The position numbers were made by a program, and so were the translations under genes. Of a DNA stretch of 64,000 bases, positions 1-7,936 are shown in pieces. The notes under the pieces were generated by a model that was not told the DNA's origin, made no database searches, and saw only the letters and a program-made list of their open reading frames with translations. How positions within the stretch are numbered: the stretch's first letter is position 1; the number at the start of each line of letters is the position of its first letter. The stretch comes from Verrucomicrobiota bacterium (lineage in GTDB: Bacteria > Verrucomicrobiota > Verrucomicrobiia > CAIQCK01), in NCBI GenBank assembly GCA_016235595.1, contig JACRJX010000040.1:62001-126000 (forward strand), written 5' to 3'.

Positions 1-1
1 G

Positions 2-535
2 CGGTTCCTGACCCAGATCCGTCACCCCGGGACCAAAATAGATCACTTTCGCGGTGGTCTTGGTGGGAATATCGGCCTCGATGGGATTGGCAAAGACAAA
101 CAACGGCTCGCGGGGTTTTCCGTCCAGCTCCACATAGACATTTGCCGGCGCATTCAAGGTGAAGGAGACGGTCTGACAGCTGACCTCGGCGCGAATGCCC
201 TTGGCGATCGGCCGGATGATGGCGGTCTTGACAGGTGAGCCGTCCGTCATTTTCACCTGGACCGTGACGGTCCCGCTGAACGAAAAGGAGGTCCAGTGAT
301 TGGCATCGGTACCGAAGTCTTTGGAATTCCCGCCCTCCCGCACGCTCTTGTAAACGTAAGAAGGAAGACTCTTGCCCGCCTGGGTCACCGTCACCTCATA
401 AAGATCGGAGCCGTACTGGCGGTCCGGCAACGCCGGATAAACCTGCACGCCACCGGCACCCGCCGTCGTCCACGCCATCAGGAGTACAGCCAACAGAAAC
501 GGACAGGTCAAACAACGCTTGGAGTTCTTGTTCAT
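2..535 (-). CDS. Secreted glycosidase-like protein, N-terminal part (cut by window edge)
   Basis: The first ~178 residues of a larger protein run off the left end of the window. The start is ATG at 535 (MNKNSKRC), followed by a hydrophobic signal peptide (about residues 10-27) ending in an AGA-like cleavage region, so the product is exported. The mature part is all beta: it reads VQVYPALPDRQYGSDLYEVT, then an extended sandwich ending in PLFVFANPIEADIP and KVIYFGPGVTDLG. From family knowledge, this VYFGPG-type segment precedes the right-handed beta-helix in GH28/GH49-like glycosidases, so a polysaccharide-cleaving beta-helix enzyme is the best guess. The catalytic part lies outside the window and the class cannot be verified. 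The neighbours (MDR dehydrogenase, PL26-like lyase) fit pectin or rhamnogalacturonan use. Confidence 0.6.
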   Translation of the reverse strand, partial: MNKNSKRCLTCPFLLAVLLMAWTTAGAGGVQVYPALPDRQYGSDLYEVTVTQAGKSLPSYVYKSVREGGNSKDFGTDANHWTSFSFSGTVTVQVKMTDGSPVKTAIIRPIAKGIRAEVSCQTVSFTLNAPANVYVELDGKPREPLFVFANPIEADIPTKTTAKVIYFGPGVTDLGQEP

Positions 536-974
536 GTAGATGCCGGGTGCAATAAGCTGAGATTTCCCATTGGACCTGTCGTTCATGGCGTCGGTTTGAG
601 TTTTGCCGGTCGTTTCCGCGATTCTCCTCCCATCGCACGGGCCTGCCAACCATTTCGCAACGCCAGAACCGTGTTTTTCAGAGCTGGCCCCGTGTTCTCC
701 GCCAATTTCTCGCCCCCAACTGCGGCTGGATCCGGGGGCGAAGACAATTCACCTGTGTTGACTGAGGTGTTCATTCGTTGTTCGTTCATCCACTGGCCTC
801 GGCGGGCAGTCTCAACCGACCGATTGCCTGAAGGATGGCCCGGAACAATTCTCGTGGGATGGCCACTTCCGCCATCTGGAAGACCACCTGCCGGGCATGA
901 AGCTGACTGAGGCCGGAAGTCTCTGGGAACACTGTGAGAAGCACGTGCTTAGGCATCTGGCCGCATGACCCATC
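536..974. other. Mostly non-coding gap with one short remnant ORF
   Basis: Between the truncated secreted protein and the dehydrogenase there is no full-length gene. The part nearest the dehydrogenase contains the 56-codon remnant described separately (786-956). The rest (536-785) shows no convincing frame, tRNA or strong hairpin. It should hold the promoter of the leftward secreted gene, but I cannot assign boxes with confidence. Confidence 0.5.
786..956 (-). pseudogene. Short 56-aa ORF, possibly the C-terminal remnant of a transposase
   Basis: The frame starts MPKHVLLTVF and ends LRLPAEASG. Its middle reads QVVFQMAEVAIPRELFRAI, followed by a predicted amphipathic helix. This looks like the tail of a longer protein, because there is no N-terminal domain and no obvious ribosome binding site. 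From memory, tails of the type VAxPRxLFxxIL occur at the C-terminus of some bacterial transposases, but I cannot confirm the family. It sits 18 nt downstream of the stop of the dehydrogenase gene in the same orientation. It is probably a decayed mobile-element fragment, but could be a genuine small protein. Confidence 0.35.
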
Positions 975-1838
975 TTAGAACGTGAGCGCGCCCTTGATGT
1001 AGCCGTCGCCGGCTTGGGCGGCGACCTCCATCGCGGCCTGGGCATCGGCGAACTTGTGGCGATGGGTGACCAATGGCTTGAGATCGACCAGGCCGCGCCA
1101 CATGGCGCGCACGGCGCGAGTAGACTGGCCCTTGGAGCCGGCGTCGTCGCCAATTCCAATGACGTAGCGTCCGCCCCGGCAGCAGAGTTGGCGTCCGAGG
1201 TCGAGCAACGGCTGCGGACAGGTGACGGCGATGACCAGATCGAAAGGATCCTTCTTCAACGCTTCGAGCCTCGCGTCACCGTCCTTGCTGGAAGTGTTGA
1301 TGGTTTCGGTCGCGCCAAATTCGGTGGCAAGGGCCAGATTCTTCGGCTTCGAGTCGGCGACGACCAGTTCGTAAACCGGATAGCGCCCGACCAGTTGAGT
1401 TACCAGCAACCCCATGAAGCCGGAGCCAATGACTGCGACGCGATCCCCGGGTTCGACGTGCGCAAACTGCACGTCCGCAATGGCGCGAGCCACCGGATCC
1501 ATGAGCCAAAGCGTGGGATCTTCCGGTTCGCCGGGAATCTTGTGCGCGAGGCTGGCATCCATGTTCTGGATCTTCTGCCAGCGATTGCAAGTGACGTATT
1601 GGCCGGGCTGGATGTCTTTCACGTCGCTGCCGACGCGAATGACCTGGCCAACGCCCTCGCGGCCCGGCGCGAAGGGAAAAGCTTGCTTGTCCGTTTCGGT
1701 GAAATGCGAGATGTCGCCTGCGCTGATGCCGATGGCCTTGCAGAGAACCTGCACCTGCTGAGGTTGGGGGTCGTTGACCTCGACCTCCCGGATCTCAACC
1801 TTGCGCGGCCCAACAAAAAAGATGGCTTCAGTTTTCAT
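975..1838 (-). CDS. Medium-chain dehydrogenase/reductase (alcohol/sugar dehydrogenase-like), zinc-site degenerate
   Basis: This 287-residue protein has an N-terminal GroES-like domain (about 1-115) and a Rossmann NAD(P)-binding domain with VAVIGSGFMGLLVTQ near residue 140. It should oxidise or reduce an alcohol, polyol or sugar with NAD(P). It is clearly shorter than typical MDR enzymes (~340 aa), with the loss mainly after the Rossmann core. The usual catalytic zinc ligands are not where expected: the Cys position reads GISAGDISHF and the GHE motif reads PGREGVG (Arg for His). Either the enzyme is zinc-independent, like quinone reductases, or it has diverged. It lies 65 nt downstream of the PL26-like lyase on the same strand, so it may be co-transcribed and act on released sugars. 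The start is ATG at 1838 (MKTEAIFFVG). Confidence 0.8.
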   Translation of the reverse strand: MKTEAIFFVGPRKVEIREVEVNDPQPQQVQVLCKAIGISAGDISHFTETDKQAFPFAPGREGVGQVIRVGSDVKDIQPGQYVTCNRWQKIQNMDASLAHKIPGEPEDPTLWLMDPVARAIADVQFAHVEPGDRVAVIGSGFMGLLVTQLVGRYPVYELVVADSKPKNLALATEFGATETINTSSKDGDARLEALKKDPFDLVIAVTCPQPLLDLGRQLCCRGGRYVIGIGDDAGSKGQSTRAVRAMWRGLVDLKPLVTHRHKFADAQAAMEVAAQAGDGYIKGALTF

Positions 1839-1903
1839 ATGCGTCCATGTTCTTCGGCAGAGGCCGTGAGTCTAGTGATTGCCCCGCCGAAGGCAAAGCT
1901 TTT

Positions 1904-4900
1904 CTATTTTCCATTGCGCTTCACTGGCGCGGGTTCAGGAAGCTTGTCGATGTCGAGACACTTGCGAAGAATCGCCAGCGTGTGCGGTGTCTGGCGGATG
2001 TCCTGCGCGTAATCCTTGCCGACCTTGACACCGCTGCGCATGGCGCGTGCAAGCGAATCGAGCAACAACGACTTCAGCGCCGGGTCACGATCAAGTGTGC
2101 AAGCGTAAGCAAGCCCGCTGGAGACGAGGAAGTCCGTGCCGCCGTTGCCGCGGCCGCTGGCGAAGGTCGGGCAGGTATCGATGTAGCGGAAGCTGTGCGT
2201 TTCATGGTTCCACGAGTATCGCTCCAGCCAATGCGCAGCGCGGACGATACACTGCTTGGCCTCGCGCGACGGGGCGACCGTGTCGAAGTGCATCATGCCA
2301 TTGAGCAGCACCCCGGTGGCAAACGCCTTGCCGCCGGGATGTGAAGGTGTGTGGAGACACTCCGGTGGACCGTGCCTCAGGTTCCAATCACCGCGGGCGG
2401 TTTGTTTGCCGACGATCTTCTCGACATAGAGGCGAGCGGCATTGAGAAAGAACGGGTTTCCGGTGGCTTCATAGGCTGCAACGGCGTTCATCAATGGCCA
2501 GCCAGCGGCGCGCTCGATGCCGAAGTCAAACCTCGCGGTCATGCAGGTCGCCTGCGCGTCGCAGACCATCGCCGCGGTTTCCAAATAGCGGCGCTCACCG
2601 GTAAGAAAACCGACGTAGAAATTTCCCGGCTGAAAAACGTGGCCGCCGGGGTCTATGGCGCCGGCGACGAAAGCGTTGGGCCTCTTCACGTCTGCAAGGC
2701 CGAAAACATTACCGAGACGTTGAAAGCGGGGGTCGGTCATGTCGAAGAAACCGCCGACATGGCCGATCGAGTGGGCATAGACACGGCCGGGCATTCGCGC
2801 CTGCCACGGATAGTGAACCGTGTCAATGTCCGTGCTGTGCCGCGAACAGCAGTCCGCGCTCCAGAGCCATTTGGCATTGCCGGTGCGGACGAATTGCAGC
2901 GCCAGCGCGCCCATCATGTCGTATTCGTGGTTGCCCCAGTTGAAATGCCGTTCGCCGTGCCAGTCGCCGTAGTTCATCCAGCCATATTCGTGCTTATGGC
3001 GGCGGTTCTGATCGATCTTCTCGAAGCCGGTCTCGACCTGTTTCTCGTAGGCATCGAACACGCCCGTTTCCGCCGGTTCAAGGATGCCGAACACGCCGCT
3101 GTCGCAGTAATGCCGCGGCGGCGCGGCAGCGAAGATCGGTTGTTGAAACCAGTTTGCGTTCACCCGGTCCACCGTGGCCGTCGCGGATTTCGCGTCGTCC
3201 ACGCGGACAAAGATGTCGGTGGTGAACTCCAGCCCGCGTTTCAACCGATACTGGCCACGGTCGTAGCAATAATAGAGGCGGACGAGATCCTCGTCGGCCT
3301 GCGATTCCTTGGTGTAGGCGTCCGCAGGCAACGGCGGCAACACACGCAGGTGCAGGCCGTCACGCTTGACGGCGATGCCTTTGGGATAGCGCTGCCAGAA
3401 ATCCTTTACGAACACCGCCAGCCGGCGTCGGCCGTCGGTGATCGAAGCGCAGCCAGTGGCGTGGTCACCCTTGATTGCAGAGCCGTTAACAGCGCCAGTG
3501 AAACGGTCGTCCTTGTCTTGCAGCAGCCACGTGGATGTGTCGTCGTTGATGGGGGCAGCAGGCTCACCGTTGAATGAACCGAGCAGGGAACCGTTCGCTG
3601 CGAATGGAATGCGGATGCCGGCAGCCTGGAGATTGGTCAACACGGCGTTGGTGTTGTCGTTGCCGATGGTCCAACTCAACCGCACCCACGGCTGGCCGGC
3701 GCACACGAAGTAGCGGGCCTGCCATCGGAACAGCTTGGCGCCATCGGCTGCGACAAAGCTTCCTCCAACCCGCACCACGGCACGCACGGGGCCACGCTCC
3801 TCAATCGCCACAACGTCCGGTTTGCCGAGCGTGAATGCCTTGCCGTTCCCATCGATGATGCGTCCGTTGCCGCCAGTCGCTGAACCGGTGACGGGACTGC
3901 CGTTGAGTTTCAACCCGTCGAACAGCGCAAACTGCTCCTTGCCAATGCGCAATGAGAGCGGACCGTTATCGAGCGTCACGGCATCGCTGTTTTCGCCAAC
4001 CGTAACAGCCTGAAAACCAGCGGGGGCTTCTGCGACGGGACCGATGCGCAGGTGCAATTTCACCGGATCGCGCCCGGTGTCCGTCGAAAAACTCATTAGC
4101 AACCATTTGACGCTGCCGTCCGGCCAGCAGGAGGTCGCCTCAAACTGCGCGGGAAGACGATGATCCGCAGCATCGAACAATGAGGCATCGGCAGCCGATG
4201 CAAGCGTGCCACGCGCAAACGGCACCCCGGCGGTGACGGGCCAGTTCTGGCGCGGCGTATCGGTGGGTTCGTTGACTGCCAGTTCGATGGTTCGTGACTT
4301 CGACGCGCTTGTGCGCGGCTGCCGGCCTGCAACAAACTTCACCGTCGCTACGCGCGCGCCGGGGCAGTGCACACGGGCAACACAAGGTTTGCCTGCTGCC
4401 AGACCGGTGAGAACCACACGGTGATTGCGCTGGCCTGTCTCGGATTCAGTGAACGTGCGGTCCTCGCACTCGACCGTGGCAGGCGGCGCTTGCTCGCTGC
4501 TGATCCATGAGATTTGGGTCGAGCCGTCCAGCAACGTGAACGCTGCCAGTTGGCTGAGCGTTGGCGGCACGAATGGCGCGAGCCGGATGTAATCATAATA
4601 AGCAGTGCCGATGTTAGCAGGATTGGCGTAGCGATCGTCTGCCCAGAGATCGAACGTGCCATCCTTGATGTCGTAAATACCGAGATCAGTCTCGCCGCCC
4701 GCGGACTTCAGCCAGGTCTTGCCGCCATCGAACGAGTAGGCGAGGGGACGCGTCGTTGGCCCCAGCCATGCCCGATAGACGCCGTGCGGGATGCCGGTGA
4801 TGTGCGTGTGAAGCACCGGCGCGCCTTCTTCGGGCGTGGCGCGGTCCGCCTTGATCGTGGGCGATGTGAGCGATGCATTGCCTGATCGCTTGCCCTTGCC

Positions 4901-5092
4901 CTCGGTCGTCCAAAGCCGCCAATGGGTCGCGGAAACCTGGTTGGTCAGCCAGTCGCGTGGCGTGGTCCAATCCTCGACCTCGTAGATGAGGCCGGCCAAC
5001 CTGCGGAAATTCGTGTTGGTGTTTTCGGCGTCGCAGTGAGTGACGGTGAGGAGGCCTGCGAGGAGGCAGAGAGCAAGACAGAAGTGTTTCAT
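1904..5092 (-). CDS. Secreted PL26-like exo-rhamnogalacturonan lyase (PcRGLX/YetA-like)
   Basis: This large exported protein (about 1062 aa) starts at ATG 5092 (MKHFCLALCL), which gives a clean signal peptide. In-frame codons further upstream lack one. The N-terminal ~190 residues form a beta-rich accessory module (GLIYEVEDWTTPRDW), followed by a fibronectin-like stretch. From about residue 280 it matches the PcRGLX layout: a RIFT-barrel-like domain (WPVTAGVPFARG), a central beta-sandwich (ERGPVRAVVRVGG, RYFVCAGQPWVRLSW) and an alpha/alpha-toroid catalytic domain from about 660 (MNYGDWHGERHFNWGNHEYD, then YAHSIGHVGGFFD). Members of this family remove unsaturated disaccharides from rhamnogalacturonan I ends by beta-elimination. 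Substrate is inferred from the family only. The MDR dehydrogenase follows 65 nt downstream. Confidence 0.78.
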   Translation of the reverse strand: MKHFCLALCLLAGLLTVTHCDAENTNTNFRRLAGLIYEVEDWTTPRDWLTNQVSATHWRLWTTEGKGKRSGNASLTSPTIKADRATPEEGAPVLHTHITGIPHGVYRAWLGPTTRPLAYSFDGGKTWLKSAGGETDLGIYDIKDGTFDLWADDRYANPANIGTAYYDYIRLAPFVPPTLSQLAAFTLLDGSTQISWISSEQAPPATVECEDRTFTESETGQRNHRVVLTGLAAGKPCVARVHCPGARVATVKFVAGRQPRTSASKSRTIELAVNEPTDTPRQNWPVTAGVPFARGTLASAADASLFDAADHRLPAQFEATSCWPDGSVKWLLMSFSTDTGRDPVKLHLRIGPVAEAPAGFQAVTVGENSDAVTLDNGPLSLRIGKEQFALFDGLKLNGSPVTGSATGGNGRIIDGNGKAFTLGKPDVVAIEERGPVRAVVRVGGSFVAADGAKLFRWQARYFVCAGQPWVRLSWTIGNDNTNAVLTNLQAAGIRIPFAANGSLLGSFNGEPAAPINDDTSTWLLQDKDDRFTGAVNGSAIKGDHATGCASITDGRRRLAVFVKDFWQRYPKGIAVKRDGLHLRVLPPLPADAYTKESQADEDLVRLYYCYDRGQYRLKRGLEFTTDIFVRVDDAKSATATVDRVNANWFQQPIFAAAPPRHYCDSGVFGILEPAETGVFDAYEKQVETGFEKIDQNRRHKHEYGWMNYGDWHGERHFNWGNHEYDMMGALALQFVRTGNAKWLWSADCCSRHSTDIDTVHYPWQARMPGRVYAHSIGHVGGFFDMTDPRFQRLGNVFGLADVKRPNAFVAGAIDPGGHVFQPGNFYVGFLTGERRYLETAAMVCDAQATCMTARFDFGIERAAGWPLMNAVAAYEATGNPFFLNAARLYVEKIVGKQTARGDWNLRHGPPECLHTPSHPGGKAFATGVLLNGMMHFDTVAPSREAKQCIVRAAHWLERYSWNHETHSFRYIDTCPTFASGRGNGGTDFLVSSGLAYACTLDRDPALKSLLLDSLARAMRSGVKVGKDYAQDIRQTPHTLAILRKCLDIDKLPEPAPVKRNGK

Positions 5093-5184
5093 GGTCGACG
5101 CGTTTGTAGCACTCCTGCATCGGCGCGGCAACAAGTGCGCCGCGGGGACAACTGTCGCAGGAAGTGTGACCACAAGAAAGCCAG

Positions 5185-5227
5185 CGGGCCAACCCGGCAT
5201 CCGACAGCGTCGGCGCGAGTTGGCCCG
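5185..5227 (-). terminator. Hairpin terminator downstream of the HU gene
   Basis: A perfect 9-bp stem (CGGGCCAAC at 5185-5193 with GTTGGCCCG at 5219-5227) encloses an inner 5-bp hairpin (CCGAC/GTCGG). It lies 31 nt past the HU stop codon. On the minus strand it is followed by a short pyrimidine stretch containing TTTCTT. This fits a factor-independent terminator for the leftward HU transcript, although the U-tract is imperfect. Confidence 0.6.
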
Positions 5228-5257
5228 TTGGAAACAAACGTTACGCTAAGAGCGCGA

Positions 5258-5548
5258 CTACTTCTTGAGGATCGCGTCCTTGGCGGCCTTGGCGAGGCGG
5301 AACTTCACAACCTTCTTGGCCGGAACCGTGATCTCCTGGCCGGCCTTCGGGCCAAAGCGCATGATCATTTTGCGGGCTGGACGCTGGACGAGTACGAGCT
5401 TGCCCAGTCCGGGCACGACGAAGGTGTTCTTCGCCTCTTTGTAGGCGAGGTTAGCGAGTTCTTCCATGGCGAGAGCGGCTTCCTTCTTCTTGATGCCAAC
5501 CTTCTCAGCGATGGTCGTAGCGATCTGACTCTTGGTCATCTTGGGCAT
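5258..5548 (-). CDS. HU/IHF-family DNA-binding protein
   Basis: This 96-residue protein has the full HU fold: helices 1-2 (MTKSQIATTIAEKVGIKKKE), the beta-saddle with VPGLGKLVL and RKMIMRFGPKAGQEI forming the DNA-embracing arms, and a basic C-terminal helix rich in Lys/Ala. It should bind and bend DNA as a nucleoid protein. The conserved GLG in the saddle is present, but the arm motif lacks the classical RNPxTG, reading GPKAGQEI, which is common in divergent HU proteins. It has its own promoter (5596-5624), a good Shine-Dalgarno (AAGGAG, 8 nt before the ATG) and a terminator, so it is monocistronic. Confidence 0.9.
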   Translation of the reverse strand: MPKMTKSQIATTIAEKVGIKKKEAALAMEELANLAYKEAKNTFVVPGLGKLVLVQRPARKMIMRFGPKAGQEITVPAKKVVKFRLAKAAKDAILKK

Positions 5549-5595
5549 TGTCTATCTCCTTTGTTGTTATTGTTTCCGAACCGAAATGCGGGCGG

Positions 5596-5624
5596 ACTTT
5601 AGGCAGCGTTCCTGCGGAAATCAA
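5596..5624 (-). promoter_or_regulatory. Sigma70-like promoter for the HU gene
   Basis: Reading the minus strand, TTGATT (5624-5619) and TAAAGT (5601-5596) are separated by exactly 17 nt. This places a start of transcription about 40 nt before the HU ATG. The match is 4/6 or better in each box. No experimental support. Confidence 0.45.
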
Positions 5625-5726
5625 CATTTTCTTGCGGGCAATGAACAATAAAGGATTGGCGCAGCGGCTGGCAGAAAGCCCCCGAATGTGCTATTAGTTC
5701 AGTGGTTTATGGTGTGAGGCAACGAC

Positions 5727-6476
5727 ATGAAAGAAGCCGATGTCCAAGCGGGAGGCCAAACCATGCAAGAAGCGCTTCGCCGGTTGCGCGAAAACGACGG
5801 CCAAAGCCTGAAGAGGATGGCTGATCTGGTGATCGAAGAAGCCCTCGAACTGACCGGAAGCAAGATTGGCTACTTCGCGACGCTCAACAAATGGGAGCAC
5901 CTGCTGACGATGATCGGTTGGTCCAAGAGCGCAATGGCCATGTGCAGCATGGCAAATAAACCGATCGTCTATCCGGTGGAAAACACCGGACTTTGGGGCG
6001 ATTGCGTCCGGGAGCGCAAGGCAGTCATTACCAACGACTACAAGAACTGCGCCCGACCGACGAAGAAGGGCATTCCGGAGGGGCATGTCGCCGTCAAGCG
6101 ACACATGAACGTGCCGCTGATGTCTGGCGAAAGCATCAAGGGCATCCTGGGTGTGGGGAATCGCGAAACTGAATACACCAAGGAACATGCAGAGTTGCTG
6201 CAGGCTTTTGCCAACGCGGCATGGCCGATCATCGTCGAAGTCAAAGAACGGGAGGAGAAGCGGAGCAAGTGTGCGCTGCAAGATGTCTGCCCGTTCTTCG
6301 GCCGCCATATCCCGATTCACGACGTCATGTATCGCGCATATGTCATGCGGTTCTGCGATGGCGATAGCAGGGATTGCGCCATCTCGCAGGTGGTGCAGAA
6401 GCGGGGCTTCATCAAGGTTCCCAAGGATCTCTACCCAAACCAAACTTTCCGCGTGACGGACATCCTGAAACGGTAA
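5727..6476 (+). CDS. GAF-domain sensor protein with C-terminal cysteine cluster
   Basis: This 249-residue cytosolic protein has no signal peptide or membrane segment. A short N-terminal helix leads into a GAF domain (about 25-180) of the type found in kinase sensors (IGYFATLNKWEHLLTMIGWS, then MNVPLMSGESIKGILGVGN). No kinase, cyclase or HTH output follows. Instead the last ~65 residues contain a cysteine pattern (CALQDVCPFF, then MRFCDGDSRDCAIS). From family knowledge, similar short Cys motifs end some bacterial and archaeal sensor proteins and could bind metal or a cluster. Ligand unknown. It is divergent from the HU gene and convergent with the RND outer-membrane factor, so it is probably transcribed alone. 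Confidence 0.75.
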   Translation: MKEADVQAGGQTMQEALRRLRENDGQSLKRMADLVIEEALELTGSKIGYFATLNKWEHLLTMIGWSKSAMAMCSMANKPIVYPVENTGLWGDCVRERKAVITNDYKNCARPTKKGIPEGHVAVKRHMNVPLMSGESIKGILGVGNRETEYTKEHAELLQAFANAAWPIIVEVKEREEKRSKCALQDVCPFFGRHIPIHDVMYRAYVMRFCDGDSRDCAISQVVQKRGFIKVPKDLYPNQTFRVTDILKR

Positions 6477-6490
6477 CGGCAATCCCGCCC

Positions 6491-7936
6491 CTAGCGTTGA
6501 ACCGGCACTGCGTTGGTGTTTGATTGCCAGCCGCCACCGAGCGCCTTGATCAATCCCACCGTCGCAACACAACGTTCGCCCTGGATTCGCACCACGGCGC
6601 GGTTGCGGTCAAACGCCGCGCTCTGGGCCGTGGCCACTTCGAGGTAGGTAACGAGTCCGGCGCGATAGCGATTGTTGGCGATCTCCTGCGTGCGGCTGGC
6701 CGCAGCAAGTGCGGCGGTCTCGGCGTCGAGCAGTTTGACCAGAAGTTGCTGCGCGGCAAGTTGGTCTTCTATTTCCTGAAAAGCCGTCAGTACGGTCTGA
6801 CGATAATTGGCCACGGTTTCATCGTACGCGGCACGCGCGGCAGCCAGTTGTGCAGTGTTTCGGCCGCCTGTGAAAATGGGGAGTTCCAGCGTCGGGCCCA
6901 CGGCCCAGACCCGGCTCGGCCAATTGAACACGGTGCCTGCGTTGATGGACTGAAAACCCGCGAGGCCATCGAAAACGAGCCGGGGGAAGAACGCGCACTG
7001 GGCGACGCCGACGTCGGCGTTGGCGGCGGCCATCTGACGTTCGGTGGCGGCGATGTCAGGCCGCCGCTCCAGCAGTTCGCTCGGCAGAGTCGGCGGGACG
7101 GCGGGTGGCGCCAGCAGTTGCGTGGGGTTTGCAGGCGTCGTGAACGTCATCGCGGGCTGCCCACAGAGCGTGGCGAGGGCGTGGCCGAGCTTGGCGCGTT
7201 GAAGTTGCAAAGCAGGAAGCTGGCCCTCGGCTGTGCGCAATTGGGTTTCGGCCTCCGAGACGTCGAGATCAGAGGCGACGCCGCCTTTGCGGCGGTTGCG
7301 GGTCAATTCGAGCGATCGGCGAAAAGTCTCAACCGTGTCAGCCACCAGCGCCAACTCCGCATCGAAGGTGCGCAGGGCGAAATAGTCGGCGGCAACAGCT
7401 CCTTGGATGGCCAGTCTGACCGCCTCGACATCATCGGCCGAGGCACTGAGTCGGGCGCTTGCCGCTTCCGTCCGGCGGCGGATGCGGCCCCAAAGGTCTG
7501 GCTCCCAACTCATTTCCAAGGGCACGGTGAACGTGTTGAAATTGTAGGCCTGGCCCGCCGGCTTTCCGGAACTCGGCTCATTCTTGCTCGTGCGCTCGCG
7601 CGTCGCCGAACCATTGAAAGAGAGCTGCGGGAAGAAATCGGAGCGCGCGATGTCCACGAGCGCGCGAGCCTGGTTGAACCGCGCGACCGACGCTGCGAGA
7701 CTTTCGTTGGCGCTCATGGCGGCGCTTTCCAAACGATTGAGCTCGGCGTCTTTGAAGACTTCCCACCATGCGCCTCGCGGCAGATGCGCCGCTGGCTGCG
7801 CGGTCTTCCAATCACCCGCAAACGACTTCGGCAACGGTTGCGACTTCAGCGCCGCCGGCCGCTCGTAGTCAGGACCTACAGCGCAGCCTGCAAGCAGCGC
7901 GCACGTCATTGATATGGCGAGCGGTCGGAGCTTCAT
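6491..7936 (-). CDS. RND efflux outer membrane lipoprotein, NodT/OprM family
   Basis: This 481-residue TolC-like channel subunit has an N-terminal lipobox (ALLAGCAVGPDYERP) that predicts lipid-anchored export. The duplicated outer-membrane-efflux repeat follows, with long helices (about 60-270 and 280-465) and the family signature ERRPDIAATERQMAAANADVG. It should form the outer-membrane exit duct of the tripartite pump. It is the last gene of the operon; its ATG overlaps the stop of the adaptor gene by 4 nt, indicating translational coupling. Confidence 0.93.
   Translation of the reverse strand: MKLRPLAISMTCALLAGCAVGPDYERPAALKSQPLPKSFAGDWKTAQPAAHLPRGAWWEVFKDAELNRLESAAMSANESLAASVARFNQARALVDIARSDFFPQLSFNGSATRERTSKNEPSSGKPAGQAYNFNTFTVPLEMSWEPDLWGRIRRRTEAASARLSASADDVEAVRLAIQGAVAADYFALRTFDAELALVADTVETFRRSLELTRNRRKGGVASDLDVSEAETQLRTAEGQLPALQLQRAKLGHALATLCGQPAMTFTTPANPTQLLAPPAVPPTLPSELLERRPDIAATERQMAAANADVGVAQCAFFPRLVFDGLAGFQSINAGTVFNWPSRVWAVGPTLELPIFTGGRNTAQLAAARAAYDETVANYRQTVLTAFQEIEDQLAAQQLLVKLLDAETAALAAASRTQEIANNRYRAGLVTYLEVATAQSAAFDRNRAVVRIQGERCVATVGLIKALGGGWQSNTNAVPVQR

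Noticed and set aside
6524..7912. 462-codon frame antisense to the outer membrane factor
   Set aside because: No motif; the minus-strand protein has a lipobox and family signature.
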